Part shown: positions 39,074-47,608 of the stretch, one piece after another
Position numbering within the stretch: position 1 is the first letter of the stretch
How the letters are laid out: every line of letters begins with the position of its first letter
Source of the DNA: Sphingomonas paeninsulae
Lineage (GTDB): Bacteria > Pseudomonadota > Alphaproteobacteria > Sphingomonadales > Sphingomonadaceae
Assembly (NCBI RefSeq): GCF_003660165.1
Contig: NZ_CP032829.1
Coordinates: 1,749,001-1,813,000, forward strand
Direction: 5' to 3'
Length of the DNA: 64,000 nucleotides
The notes under the pieces: model-generated
What the model was told of the DNA's origin: nothing
The model's database searches: none
The model's input: only the letters and a program-made list of their open reading frames with translations
Program-made: the position numbers and the translations under genes

Positions 39074-39092
39074 TAATGCGAACGATTCGTAA
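39074..39092 (-). promoter_or_regulatory. Fur-like iron box between divergent iron genes
   Basis: The minus-strand sequence TTACGAATCGTTCGCATTA is a 16/19 match to the element at 17555-17573. It lies 19 bp before the receptor TTG and 56 bp before the divergent DUF3649 gene, so one site could control both sides. Confidence 0.65.
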
Positions 39093-39147
39093 TTGCAACT
39101 AAGGGGCCTCGCAGCTAAGGGCAAGCCGGGATTTCAGGAAGTATCGA

Positions 39148-39510
39148 ATGTCAGCAAACAGACCATCGAACAGTGGGACGGCGAACAGCGGGACGGGCAG
39201 GGACACCGGGGTTTCGAATTTCAAAACGCCCCAACGGAAAATGGCGAAACTGAAAATGACATTGCGGTGCGCCACCGCGCTGCTCGGTAGCTATTTCGCT
39301 GCCGCCGGACTGGCGTCTCTGATGGCGCGGCTCCTGCCCATTGCACGCGCTGAAGCAACCGCGTGGGGCCTGATTCTGTCCTTCCTGTTCTACGCTCTGT
39401 TCGGCTTGTGGGCTTTTTTTGAGCAGCGTCTGTTGCGTGTGACCGGCGTGATCTGGGGGACTGCCGTCGCGACCATTACATGGGCTTTCCTGCTGGGCGT
39501 TCGCGCGTGA
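39148..39510 (+). CDS. DUF3649 family iron-uptake membrane protein
   Basis: A 120-residue protein with three helices. The motif ATALLGSYFAAAGLASLMARLLPIARAEATAWGLILSFLFYALFGLWAF is the DUF3649 core (usual form GGY..A......LLP..R.EA...a.lLsF..Y...v.waF). ATG 39148 has AGGAAG at the right distance; an internal ATG at 39241 would remove the basic extension. It ends in a GTGA overlap with the PepSY gene and is part of the iron operon. Confidence 0.8.
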   Translation: MSANRPSNSGTANSGTGRDTGVSNFKTPQRKMAKLKMTLRCATALLGSYFAAAGLASLMARLLPIARAEATAWGLILSFLFYALFGLWAFFEQRLLRVTGVIWGTAVATITWAFLLGVRA

Positions 39511-41102
39511 AGGCAGATGCTCCCGAAGCAAAGGGCCTGCGCCGGGCGATGGCGTGGATCCATACCTGGCTGGGATTACTCGCGGGCTGGATTTTATTCG
39601 CGATGTTCCTGACCGGAACCGCGAGCTATTTTCGTCCGGAAATCACCCGCTGGATGCAGCCGGAACTCAACCTTCGGACGGTTTCGCCGACGCGTGCTGC
39701 CCAGACGGCGGTCGCCCATATGCAGGCGTCATCGCCGAACGACGAACAATGGACGATCTACCTGCCCGACGAGCGGATGACCGACACCCGGATTCTTTCA
39801 CGCGCGCGACCTGATCCCGATCCAAAGGCACCAACAGCGCCCCGGCGGCCCGAACTGAAACTCGACCCCGCGACCGGGAACGTGCTTGCCGCCCGTGAAA
39901 CAAAGGGTGGCGAGCAGTTCTATCGCTTTCATTTCCAGTTGCAATTGCCACACCCCTGGGGGCGCTGGCTGGCGGGATTGTGCGCCATTTTCATGTTAGC
40001 GGCGATCATATCGGGTGTCGTTACGCACAAGCGGATTTTTGTTGATTTCTTCACGCTGCGTTGGGGAAAGGGTCAGCGTAGCTGGCTCGATGCACATAAT
40101 GTATCTGCGGTTCTGGCGCTGCCATTTCACGCCATGATTACTTACACGGGCCTCATCACCTTGGTCGTGATGTACATGCCCTGGCCTATCGCCGCCAAAT
40201 ACAAGGCGCCTGCCATGTTCGGCACCGAAGCTTATGGCGCGGAACCTGTGCAAAAGGCATTGGGTCGTCCGGCACCACTGATACCCATCGCTCCGCTGGT
40301 GGATGCCGCTGAGCGCGAATGGCAGGGTGGCCAGGCCGACCGTATCGTTATTCGCAATCCCAATGATGCCGCCGCGACCGTTACCATCTTTCGCAATGGT
40401 GCCGAACGCCTGAACGCGCGTAGTGCGTCGATCAGTTATTCCGGCGCGGATGGCAGGCGATTGTCGTCGTCGCCAGAACCGGGGGCCGCGATCACCACCG
40501 CCGGTGTAATGCTGGGCCTGCATCTGGGGTGGTTCGCCGGGCCGGTTCTGCGCTGGACATATTTCCTGCTCGGTCTGACGGGTGCCGCCATGGTTGGGAC
40601 CGGGCTGGTGCTCTGGACCGCGAAGCGACGGAAGCCGGGCACAAAACCGTTCTTTGGATTCAGGTTGGTCGAGCGGTTGAATATCGGCGCTATCGCCTGC
40701 CTGCCTGCGGGGATGGCGGCTTATCTACTTGCCAATCGGCTCATTCCACCGAACTTGCCGAAACGTGCGGATATGGAAGTCGCGGCGATGTTCTGGGTAT
40801 GGTTCGGGCTTGCTGCACTGTCGCTGGTGCGCCCAATCCATCGTGCGTGGCCCGAGACGCTGGGCGTTGCCGCTCTCGCCTTTGCGGCGATTCCACTGGC
40901 GAACAGTCTCACGACCGACCGTGGATTTATTCATAGCATTGTTGTTGGCGACACGCTGTTTCTCGCGTTTGATCTTGTGGTTCTCGTGATTGCGCTGTTG
41001 CTCGGGTTTGCCGCGTGGCGCGCTGGTCGGCCCAAAACCATACCAACGCGACGGCGATTGTCATCCGCGCCGGTTGGCGGGGGAGCGACCCATGCCGGTT
41101 GA
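39507..41102 (+). CDS. PepSY-associated TM protein (iron locus 2, intact copy)
   Basis: A 531-residue inner-membrane protein starting at GTG 39507 in a GTGA overlap. Helix 1 has AWIHTWLGLLAGWILFAMFLTGTASYF, a periplasmic PepSY-like domain follows, then AIISGVVTHKRIFVDFFTLRWGKGQRSWLDAHNVSAVLALPFHAMITYTG with the His residues usual in this family, and a C-terminal block of four helices. Homologues act with siderophore receptors in iron release, probably as haem-type ferric reductases; the His pairs support this but it is not proven. The intact length is the reference for judging the split copy at 20111. Confidence 0.88.
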   Translation: MKADAPEAKGLRRAMAWIHTWLGLLAGWILFAMFLTGTASYFRPEITRWMQPELNLRTVSPTRAAQTAVAHMQASSPNDEQWTIYLPDERMTDTRILSRARPDPDPKAPTAPRRPELKLDPATGNVLAARETKGGEQFYRFHFQLQLPHPWGRWLAGLCAIFMLAAIISGVVTHKRIFVDFFTLRWGKGQRSWLDAHNVSAVLALPFHAMITYTGLITLVVMYMPWPIAAKYKAPAMFGTEAYGAEPVQKALGRPAPLIPIAPLVDAAEREWQGGQADRIVIRNPNDAAATVTIFRNGAERLNARSASISYSGADGRRLSSSPEPGAAITTAGVMLGLHLGWFAGPVLRWTYFLLGLTGAAMVGTGLVLWTAKRRKPGTKPFFGFRLVERLNIGAIACLPAGMAAYLLANRLIPPNLPKRADMEVAAMFWVWFGLAALSLVRPIHRAWPETLGVAALAFAAIPLANSLTTDRGFIHSIVVGDTLFLAFDLVVLVIALLLGFAAWRAGRPKTIPTRRRLSSAPVGGGATHAG

Positions 41103-41400
41103 TCCCGGCTTGATTGCCTATGCCGCGCTCGCCAGTTTCGCGGCAGGTCGAGTCAGGCATCGCGCGGCTGTTGCTCTGCCGCTGAAAATGTCGCCGTCCG
41201 TGGCTCGAATTGTTGGCACCCTGTTGCTGCTATTTTCGGCATGGGTTGCAACCTTGCGTTTCGGCGCAGGACTGGGGGCGGTGGCGTGGACGGGGCAGCT
41301 TTGCCTGGCAGGCGTGATCTTTGTGCTGCTCTTATCTTGGCGTCCGCGCGTTGCCCTGCTGCTTGCGGTGCCGGCACTGTTGGTCGGGTTTGCGCAATGA
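41092..41400 (+). CDS. DUF3325 family membrane protein (iron locus 2)
   Basis: A 102-residue protein with three to four helices starting at ATG 41092 (GGGGGAG site), overlapping the PepSY end by 11 bases. An N-terminal helix, a short basic loop (ASFAAGRVRHR) and a final helix follow the DUF3325 order seen at 21684. It is the last gene of the iron operon, convergent with the RND pump. Confidence 0.75.
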   Translation: MPVDPGLIAYAALASFAAGRVRHRAAVALPLKMSPSVARIVGTLLLLFSAWVATLRFGAGLGAVAWTGQLCLAGVIFVLLLSWRPRVALLLAVPALLVGFAQ

Positions 41401-41502
41401 TGCGGCAGTTGGACCAGCGTGGCGTTGGCGGAGTTTCACCATTGAACTCATCGGTGTCCGCGCAAATGGCGAAAGGCCAGAGTGCCTGTCGCTCTTGAAA
41501 GA

Positions 41503-44500
41503 TCAACTCTGACTGGCGGGAACATCCGTAACCAAACCTGTTTCCGGGCGACGACGGCGACGCAGCCGATCGAGATAGATATAGACGACCGGCGTGCTGA
41601 ACAGGGTGAGTGCCTGAGAGACGACCAGGCCGCCGACAATGGCCCAGCCCAGCGGTTGGCGGAATTCTGACCCGGTACCTTGCATCAGGATCATGGGAAC
41701 GCCGCCCAGCGCGGCACAGGCTGTCGTCATCAGGATGGGGCGCAGTCGCTGATGCGATGCCTGCCTTGCGGCATCTTCGGCGGAAAACCCGTGTTCGCGC
41801 TGGAGACGAAGCGCGACATCGACGATCATAATGCCGTTCTTTTTGACGATGCCGATGAGCAAAATGATGGCGATAATGCCGATCACGTTGAGATCCTGCC
41901 CTACAGCTCTCAGCGTCAGTAAGGCACCAAGTCCTGCTGACGGCAGTGTCGAGAGGATCGTGAGCGGATGAATAAAGCTCTCATACAGCACTCCCAGAAT
42001 GACATATACTGCCACCAACGCTCCAAGGATCAGCAGGGGTTCGGAGGATAGCGACTGCTGGAACGCCTGAGCGGTTCCCTGGAAGGCACCGGTGAGCGCC
42101 ACGGGCGCCCCCAGCTTATTGCGGGCGTCCTGAACGAGCTGCGTCGCTTCGCCCAGCGATACGCCCGGCGCAAGGTTGAAAGACAGGGTGGCGGCCGGGA
42201 ACTGGCTCTGGTGGCTGATTGTCAGATTACTGGTGCCGGACGGATCGATCGTCACGAACTGCGTCAGCGGCACTGTCTTTCCGGTGATGGGTGACAGGAG
42301 GCGTACGGTGTTGAACAGTTCAGGCGTGGCCTGCAACGTCGGCGGGCCTTCCACGACGATATGGTAGCTGTTGAGCTGGGTGAAATATTGGGCGACCTGA
42401 TGCTGCCCGATCAGATTGTAGATCGCCGTATCTATATCGGTGGGAGAGATACCGAACCGCGCGGCGGCATCGCGATCGATAATCATGTTGACCGCGCCCG
42501 CCTGGGTTTGCTGATCGGAGCTTACATCCTTCAGTTGGGGCTGGCCTTGCAGCGCTGCGAGCAGCTTGGGTGCCCAGATATTCAATTCGCCGAGGTTGGC
42601 ATCGGAAAGCGTATATTGATATTGTGCCCGTCCGGCCCGACCGCCGACATTGATATCCTGCGCCGCCTGAAGAAAGGTCTGCACGCCGACCAGATCGGCC
42701 AGCTTCGGCCGGAGCCGAGCGATGATCTGATCCACCGTTGCGGTCCGGCCACTGTCCTTGGGTCTCAGCGCGATGCTGATATTCGCCTGATTGGCGCTCG
42801 ATGAGCCAATGAACATCCCAAAAGCGGCGATCCCCCGGTCCTGTTGCAGGACGGACGCAACGTCGTGCAGCTTCCGGGTCATCTTCGTGAACGAGGCATC
42901 CTGTGATGTGACCACGACGCCATTGATGAAACCGGTATCCTGTTGAGGGAAAAAGCCGGTGGGCACGGTGAGGTAGAGCACGACGGTCGCCGCCATCGTC
43001 GTCAGGAAGATACCGAGCATAAGGGGCATATGGCGCAGGACGACGTCGAGCGCGCGCGCATAGCCGGATTCCAGCTTCGTAAAGCCCCGCTCCAGCATCT
43101 TGGTGAAGCGGTTCGACGGCGGAGACGGTGCGCGGAGGAACTGGCCGCACAGCATCGGCGTCAGGCTCAGCGACAGTAGAAGCGAGAGGATGACCGCCGC
43201 GCTCAGCGTAATAGCGAATTCGCGCATCAACCGGCCCACTACACCGCCCATGAACATCAACGGCGTGAATACCGCGATCAGCGAGATCGAGATCGTCAAT
43301 ATGGTGAAACTGATTTCACCCGCACCAGCCAGTGCGGCGGCAAAGGGTGGTTCGCCCTGCTCGATGCGTTGCCAGATCACCTCCACCATGACGATCGCGT
43401 CGTCGACTACAAAGCCCACAGCAATAGTGAGCGCCATCAGCGACAGATTATCGAGACTGAAACCCAGCGCCAGCATGACAGCGGCCGTCCCGAGCAGCGC
43501 CAGCGGAATGACGACGCTCGGGATCAGGGTCGCGCGCAGATTACGCAGGAACAGAAAGATGACGGCGACCACAAGTGCGATGCTGATGAGAAGCGTCGTC
43601 TGCACGTCCCTGACCGACGCGCGGATCGTCTGGGTGCGATCCGACAAAACATGAATGGAAATGGCCGGTGGGATATCCGCCTGCAGACCGGGCAAAGCCT
43701 GATTGATCCGGTCCACCGTGTCGATGACGTTGGCGCCGGGTTGCTTGTACACGATCAGGAGAATGCTTTGCCCGGCCTTCAGACCCGGATCGGCATTGGC
43801 CTTGCCGGGAAAAGCCCAGGCACCGATCTGGTTGTTCTCCACACTCTGAACGGCACCGCCCACGTCTTTGACCCGAACCGGCGCGCCATTGTGATAGCCC
43901 ACGATCAACTGTTGCCACTCCGCGGCATCGAGGATCTGGTCGTTGGCATAAACTGTCAGATTCTGGCTGGGACCGGTGATTGCGCCCTTTGGTGCATTGA
44001 CCGTTGCGGCGGCGATCTGGGTACGGACGCCATCGATTTGTAGCCCAAGTGCGGCGACCTTTCGGGGGTCGATCTGGATACGCATGGCGGGCTTCTGCTG
44101 GCCGCCAATGTTGACGAGACCAACGCCGTCGATCCGCGAAATCTGCTGTGCCAGGATATTGTCGGCATAATCGCTTATTTGGGGAAGCGTTATCGTGTCT
44201 GAACTGAGCGAAAGGATCATGACCGGCGCATCGGCCGGGTTCACCTTTCGAAAGCTGGGCGCGCTGGGCAGGTTGGTGGGAAGCTGGCCACTCGCTGCGT
44301 TGATCGCCGACTGGACGTCCTGGGCAGCGGCGTCGATGTTACGCGAAAGCTCGAACTGGAGAGTGATGCTGGTTGTGCCCAGCGAGCTGACCGATGTCAT
44401 CTGGCTGACGCCGGGTATGAGTGAGAATTGGCGTTCGAGCGGCGTGGCGACATTCGACGCCATCGTGTCGGGACTCGCGCCGGGAAGGCTTGCGCTGACC

Positions 44501-44637
44501 TGCAGCGTGGGAAAATCGACCTGAGGCAAAGCCGCCACCGGCAGGCTGATATAGGCGATGATGCCGATAAGCAGGAGCGCGATCGCGACAAGCGATGTCG
44601 CAACCGGGCGTTGGATGAAGGGACTGGATAGGCTCAA
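41503..44637 (-). CDS. RND efflux permease, MdtB/MdtC-like
   Basis: A 1044-residue HAE1 inner-membrane proton antiporter. It has the N-terminal SSPFIQRPVATSLVAIALLLIGIIAY signature, two large periplasmic loops and 12 helices. The TM4 proton-relay pair is present in AVGFVVDDAIVMVE, and the TM10-11 region has a Lys (IVKKNGIMIVDVAL). The sequence is closest in style to MdtB/MdtC/MuxB drug pumps. It overlaps the adaptor gene by 4 bases (ATGA, 44634-44637). No outer-membrane factor gene is adjacent, so the pump must use one encoded elsewhere. Confidence 0.93.
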   Translation of the reverse strand: MSLSSPFIQRPVATSLVAIALLLIGIIAYISLPVAALPQVDFPTLQVSASLPGASPDTMASNVATPLERQFSLIPGVSQMTSVSSLGTTSITLQFELSRNIDAAAQDVQSAINAASGQLPTNLPSAPSFRKVNPADAPVMILSLSSDTITLPQISDYADNILAQQISRIDGVGLVNIGGQQKPAMRIQIDPRKVAALGLQIDGVRTQIAAATVNAPKGAITGPSQNLTVYANDQILDAAEWQQLIVGYHNGAPVRVKDVGGAVQSVENNQIGAWAFPGKANADPGLKAGQSILLIVYKQPGANVIDTVDRINQALPGLQADIPPAISIHVLSDRTQTIRASVRDVQTTLLISIALVVAVIFLFLRNLRATLIPSVVIPLALLGTAAVMLALGFSLDNLSLMALTIAVGFVVDDAIVMVEVIWQRIEQGEPPFAAALAGAGEISFTILTISISLIAVFTPLMFMGGVVGRLMREFAITLSAAVILSLLLSLSLTPMLCGQFLRAPSPPSNRFTKMLERGFTKLESGYARALDVVLRHMPLMLGIFLTTMAATVVLYLTVPTGFFPQQDTGFINGVVVTSQDASFTKMTRKLHDVASVLQQDRGIAAFGMFIGSSSANQANISIALRPKDSGRTATVDQIIARLRPKLADLVGVQTFLQAAQDINVGGRAGRAQYQYTLSDANLGELNIWAPKLLAALQGQPQLKDVSSDQQTQAGAVNMIIDRDAAARFGISPTDIDTAIYNLIGQHQVAQYFTQLNSYHIVVEGPPTLQATPELFNTVRLLSPITGKTVPLTQFVTIDPSGTSNLTISHQSQFPAATLSFNLAPGVSLGEATQLVQDARNKLGAPVALTGAFQGTAQAFQQSLSSEPLLILGALVAVYVILGVLYESFIHPLTILSTLPSAGLGALLTLRAVGQDLNVIGIIAIILLIGIVKKNGIMIVDVALRLQREHGFSAEDAARQASHQRLRPILMTTACAALGGVPMILMQGTGSEFRQPLGWAIVGGLVVSQALTLFSTPVVYIYLDRLRRRRRPETGLVTDVPASQS

Positions 44638-45779
44638 CTAACCCGGCCTGCCTGTGGCGGCTGTCCGATAACGCGCACAGGCAGGCCGGGCATCAGCGTC
44701 ATTTGTCCGTCGGTCACGACAGTTTCGCCCGCTTTTATGCCCGCTTCGATGACTGCGGTCCCGCCCTGGTTCCAGCCTACCTTGATCATCCGAACCACGG
44801 CCTTGCCCGCCACAACGACGTAAGCGAACGCGCCATTGGGGCCCTGGCTGACTGCGCCAGACGGGATCGTTACTTTTTGTTCCAGCGTCTGGAGCGTCAG
44901 CATGACATTGACGAACTGCCCCGGCCAGAGGCGCCGGCCCGCATTGTTAAAACGCGCTTTCAATTGCACCGTCCCGGTCGCGGGATCGACCTTGTTATCG
45001 GCAATACTCAGTTCGCCTGAGCCCAGCGAGGCGTTTGTGTCCTGGCTGAGCGCGACAGTGGTTAAGGGCTTCTGGAACCCTTCGGAAAGATCCGAAAGGT
45101 GTTGGAAATCGCCCTGGGGAACCGTGAAGGTTACTGCAATCGGCTCGATTTGATTGACGATGACGATCCCGGTCGTGTCACTCGTACTTACCAGATTGCC
45201 CGGATCGACCAGGCGCACGCCGGTTCTACCAGAGACAGGTGAAAGGATGCGACACCAGCGAAGATTGATTTGTGCGGCGGCCGCCACGCCCTCGTCGATA
45301 TGGACAAGCCCTTCGTCCTGCTGGACCAGAGTAGCTTGAGTCGAAACCTGCTGGAGTGCGATCGAATCCTGTTTCGCAAGAGTCTTATACCGTCCCAGAT
45401 CCAGGCGAGCATCGCGAAGCAAAGCCCTGTCACGTTCCAACGCCCCTCGGGCCTGAAGAAGCACCGCAACATAGGGCGCTGGATCGATCTGGGCCAAAAG
45501 CTGCCCGGCCCGCACATTGGTGCCTTCGACGAATGAGGCGCGGAGCAACTTGCCGTTGACTTGGGTACGAACGAGAACACTGTTCCAGGCTTGCGCCGCG
45601 CCCAGTGCGGTGAGGGAAACCGGCACATCCTTTACCGTTGCGACGGCAACCGACACCGGAACGGGGTGGGCTTTCGCGACGTCAGCTGGTTTTTTGTGAA
45701 GTATGAACCATGCGATCAGGACGATGGCGGCAAGGCCCAGTGCGGCGAAACCCCAATAAGATTTCCGAGGCAACGTCAT
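44634..45779 (-). CDS. RND efflux periplasmic adaptor, MdtA-like
   Basis: A 381-residue membrane-fusion protein: an N-terminal anchor (YWGFAALGLAAIVLIAWFIL), a lipoyl-type half-motif (VNGKLLRASFVEGTNVRAGQLLAQIDPAPY), an alpha-hairpin (about 110-165), the second half (LSPVSGRTGVRLVDPGNLV), and beta-barrel and membrane-proximal domains. It links the RND permease to an outer-membrane channel. It is the first gene of the pump operon, with about 150 bp between it and a divergent small gene. No regulator gene is adjacent. Confidence 0.92.
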   Translation of the reverse strand: MTLPRKSYWGFAALGLAAIVLIAWFILHKKPADVAKAHPVPVSVAVATVKDVPVSLTALGAAQAWNSVLVRTQVNGKLLRASFVEGTNVRAGQLLAQIDPAPYVAVLLQARGALERDRALLRDARLDLGRYKTLAKQDSIALQQVSTQATLVQQDEGLVHIDEGVAAAAQINLRWCRILSPVSGRTGVRLVDPGNLVSTSDTTGIVIVNQIEPIAVTFTVPQGDFQHLSDLSEGFQKPLTTVALSQDTNASLGSGELSIADNKVDPATGTVQLKARFNNAGRRLWPGQFVNVMLTLQTLEQKVTIPSGAVSQGPNGAFAYVVVAGKAVVRMIKVGWNQGGTAVIEAGIKAGETVVTDGQMTLMPGLPVRVIGQPPQAGRVS

Positions 45780-45928
45780 AGTGCGTCGTATCCGGCGCGG
45801 GACAATTGATGATGCCCGTCGCCAGCTATAAAAGAGTTCAGAGCAGATTTAGTTCCTGTGCTGCCAATGGCGAGTGGCAGCGCTGTGCGTTTTGGTGCGG
45901 TTAAGCCAGTGCGGTGCAGCGGGTGGCT

Positions 45929-46213
45929 ATGCCTCGATCAAGCCATATCCTGAATGCCGCGTCGAATCTGCTCGGCATCTCTCTGCTGATAATCGCTGGC
46001 CTCAAAATTGCGAATGCAGCTCAAAAAACCCTTGCCGATGAAATCGCGTGGGGCGCAACGCTGCTATTCGCACTGAGTTGCCTACTTTCTTATATTTCGC
46101 TGCGTACTGATTCACCCAAGCACAAGATGGCGACTTGGGCAGATCGGGCATTCCTTACGGGCTTGCTTGTTTTGATAAGTGCGGTTCTAGTGTTGGCGTT
46201 CACCGCAATCTAA
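45929..46213 (+). CDS. Small three-helix membrane protein, function unknown
   Basis: A 94-residue protein from ATG 45929 (an in-frame GTG at 45914 is also possible). Three hydrophobic segments are clear: LLGISLLIIAGLKIA, AWGATLLFALSCLLSYISL and AFLTGLLVLISAVLVLAFTAI. I recognise no family. It is divergent from the efflux pump and precedes another small gene by about 50 bp. Confidence 0.6.
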   Translation: MPRSSHILNAASNLLGISLLIIAGLKIANAAQKTLADEIAWGATLLFALSCLLSYISLRTDSPKHKMATWADRAFLTGLLVLISAVLVLAFTAI

Positions 46214-46265
46214 CGTTCATACTGGTGAACTAACAATAGCCTTTCCAACAGAGGAGCATTGGAAG

Positions 46266-46484
46266 ATGAATATTACGAAGATCACTGGAATGGCGATGGC
46301 CGCCGTCGCAGCTATGGTCCTGACGACCGCGCCAGCCGCCGCCCAATCCCATCAACGCCCGACGCACGCGCAGAATTCGCACCATGCGGCGGCGAAGCAC
46401 CATCGTGTACAAAAGCGGAAGGTCTGCAAGACCGAGCGTCACCACGGCAAGCGCGTTAAGGTCTGCCGCTGGGTTCGTCGCTAA
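46266..46484 (+). CDS. Small basic secreted protein, function unknown
   Basis: A 72-residue protein with a clear signal peptide (residues 1-26, ending APAAAQ). The mature 46 residues are very rich in His, Lys and Arg (SHHAAAKHHRVQKRK) and have two Cys (KVCKTERHHGKRVKVCRW) that could form a disulfide or bind metal. Preceded by GGAGCATTGGAAG. A terminator follows. Such small His/Arg-rich exported proteins are common in sphingomonads, but no function is known to me. Confidence 0.65.
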   Translation: MNITKITGMAMAAVAAMVLTTAPAAAQSHQRPTHAQNSHHAAAKHHRVQKRKVCKTERHHGKRVKVCRWVRR

Positions 46485-46491
46485 AAGATCG

Positions 46492-46516
46492 GGGGCGACC
46501 GCTTGTCGGTCGCCCC
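46492..46516 (+). terminator. Hairpin terminator after small secreted protein
   Basis: GGGGCGACC at 46492-46500 pairs perfectly with GGTCGCCCC at 46508-46516 across a 7-base loop, 8 bp after the stop codon. No T-run follows. Confidence 0.6.
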
Positions 46517-46591
46517 ATGAATCTGCTTGGCAGATCAGGCCGACCCGATCCGATTTCGCTGCAATTTTATCGGTATTAACTTTTCGATTCG

Positions 46592-46697
46592 CTAGAGCGT
46601 TTTCGAACCGGATGGAATCATCCGGTGACTCGGAAAACGCGTAAAATCAAAAGACTAGAGCAGCCGAACCGATGCAATCGGATCGGATACTGCTCTA
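46592..46697. repeat. Composite palindromic intergenic element
   Basis: Two units each begin with CTAGAGC (46592-46598 and 46655-46661). Unit 1 folds as GCGTTTTC...GGAAAACGC around an inner hairpin CCGGATG-GAAT-CATCCGG (46608-46625). Unit 2 folds as AGAGCAG...CTGCTCT (46657-46663 with 46690-46696) around CCGAT-GCA-ATCGG. This is the build of a dispersed palindromic repeat (REP/BIME-like) and may also end transcription of the HTH gene, whose stop lies at its right end. Confidence 0.55.
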
Positions 46698-47441
46698 AGT
46701 CACCGGATAAAAGCGTGCGAAATCGTCTGCCGTCGATCTGCGCAATCTGTCGCGATAAGCTGTATAAATTGCAGACTCCGGCATGATGAGCCCCATTGAG
46801 GCATCGTCGCTGGCCGAAAGTTTGGACAAAGACACCGGACAGGCAGCAGGCACCAGCTGAGAGCCGGGACCAACCTGCAAAGTCGTCAACACACCGTACA
46901 ACACCCCGTCTATTGTTGGGCGACCAAGGATCATCAGCCGATGCTGGCCCGTCGTGTTGGTAACAAGATAGATATGGCCCGAAAGGTTGGGCATGGAAAC
47001 GTGACCGCCTTGCTCGAAACGGGCATCGAGCCGTTCGGATTCTGCAAAACCAAGATGGCCGTCGTCAGGAAGCCAGCGGATTGTCGTTAGATAGGCGTAA
47101 ATCGCGTTCGGCGTGCCAAAGCTTGGGCGCAACGTCAGATATCGGCCCTCGATCCAGCCGACTGCGGATCGGGCGTAAGCGCCCATGTCTTCTGGTGCGG
47201 TATCGGACCCTGTTGTTGCCTTTCCCCCGTGACGAAGCTTTACGCCAAGTGACTCCTCGATCCGCAACGTCGACGCCAAGGTGAAGGGACGCGTCCCGGC
47301 CAGCGCTTTTTCGAGCGTCGAGAGGCTTATTCTTGCCATGTCGGCGAGCGCCTGTCGTGAGATGCGGCGGCGTGCGATTTCCTCGCGCACAAGCACGCCA
47401 AACTCGTGGCTCTCGCTCTCGATCAGATTCTGGTCCTGCAT
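46695..47441 (-). CDS. HTH-domain transcriptional regulator beside the sortase locus
   Basis: A 248-residue protein from ATG 47441 with an AAGGAG site. Residues about 20-70 form an XRE-like helix-turn-helix (REEIARRRISRQALADMARISLSTLEKALAGTRPF). The C-terminal 180 residues (GWIEGRYLTLRPSFGTPNAIYAYLTTIRW...HIYLVTNTTGQHRLMILGRP) form a beta-rich domain I do not recognise. It is divergent from the VIT/VWA-sortase operon across 167 bp. Three tandem 10-bp repeats lie directly before its start, so it probably regulates itself and perhaps the sortase genes. Confidence 0.8.
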   Translation of the reverse strand: MQDQNLIESESHEFGVLVREEIARRRISRQALADMARISLSTLEKALAGTRPFTLASTLRIEESLGVKLRHGGKATTGSDTAPEDMGAYARSAVGWIEGRYLTLRPSFGTPNAIYAYLTTIRWLPDDGHLGFAESERLDARFEQGGHVSMPNLSGHIYLVTNTTGQHRLMILGRPTIDGVLYGVLTTLQVGPGSQLVPAACPVSLSKLSASDDASMGLIMPESAIYTAYRDRLRRSTADDFARFYPVT

Positions 47442-47452
47442 GTCGCTCCTTG

Positions 47453-47482
47453 CCCGGACATATCCGCACATTTCCGGACTTA
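47453..47482 (-). promoter_or_regulatory. Three tandem 10-bp repeats, probable operator
   Basis: CCCGGACATA, TCCGCACATT and TCCGGACTTA follow each other without gap (plus-strand order), giving one site per helical turn. They end 12 bp before the HTH gene start and lie in the interval shared with the sortase locus. Confidence 0.5.
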
Positions 47483-47608
47483 TCGTCAACGGCCCGTAAC
47501 ACACCTCCGCGCTGGGCGCATGATGGCAGAAACAGGCCGAGACTGCTCGTGGTTGTCCGGCATGTCGTCATCATAGGGGAATGGCTCCCAACCGATGGAG
47601 TCCTGAAA

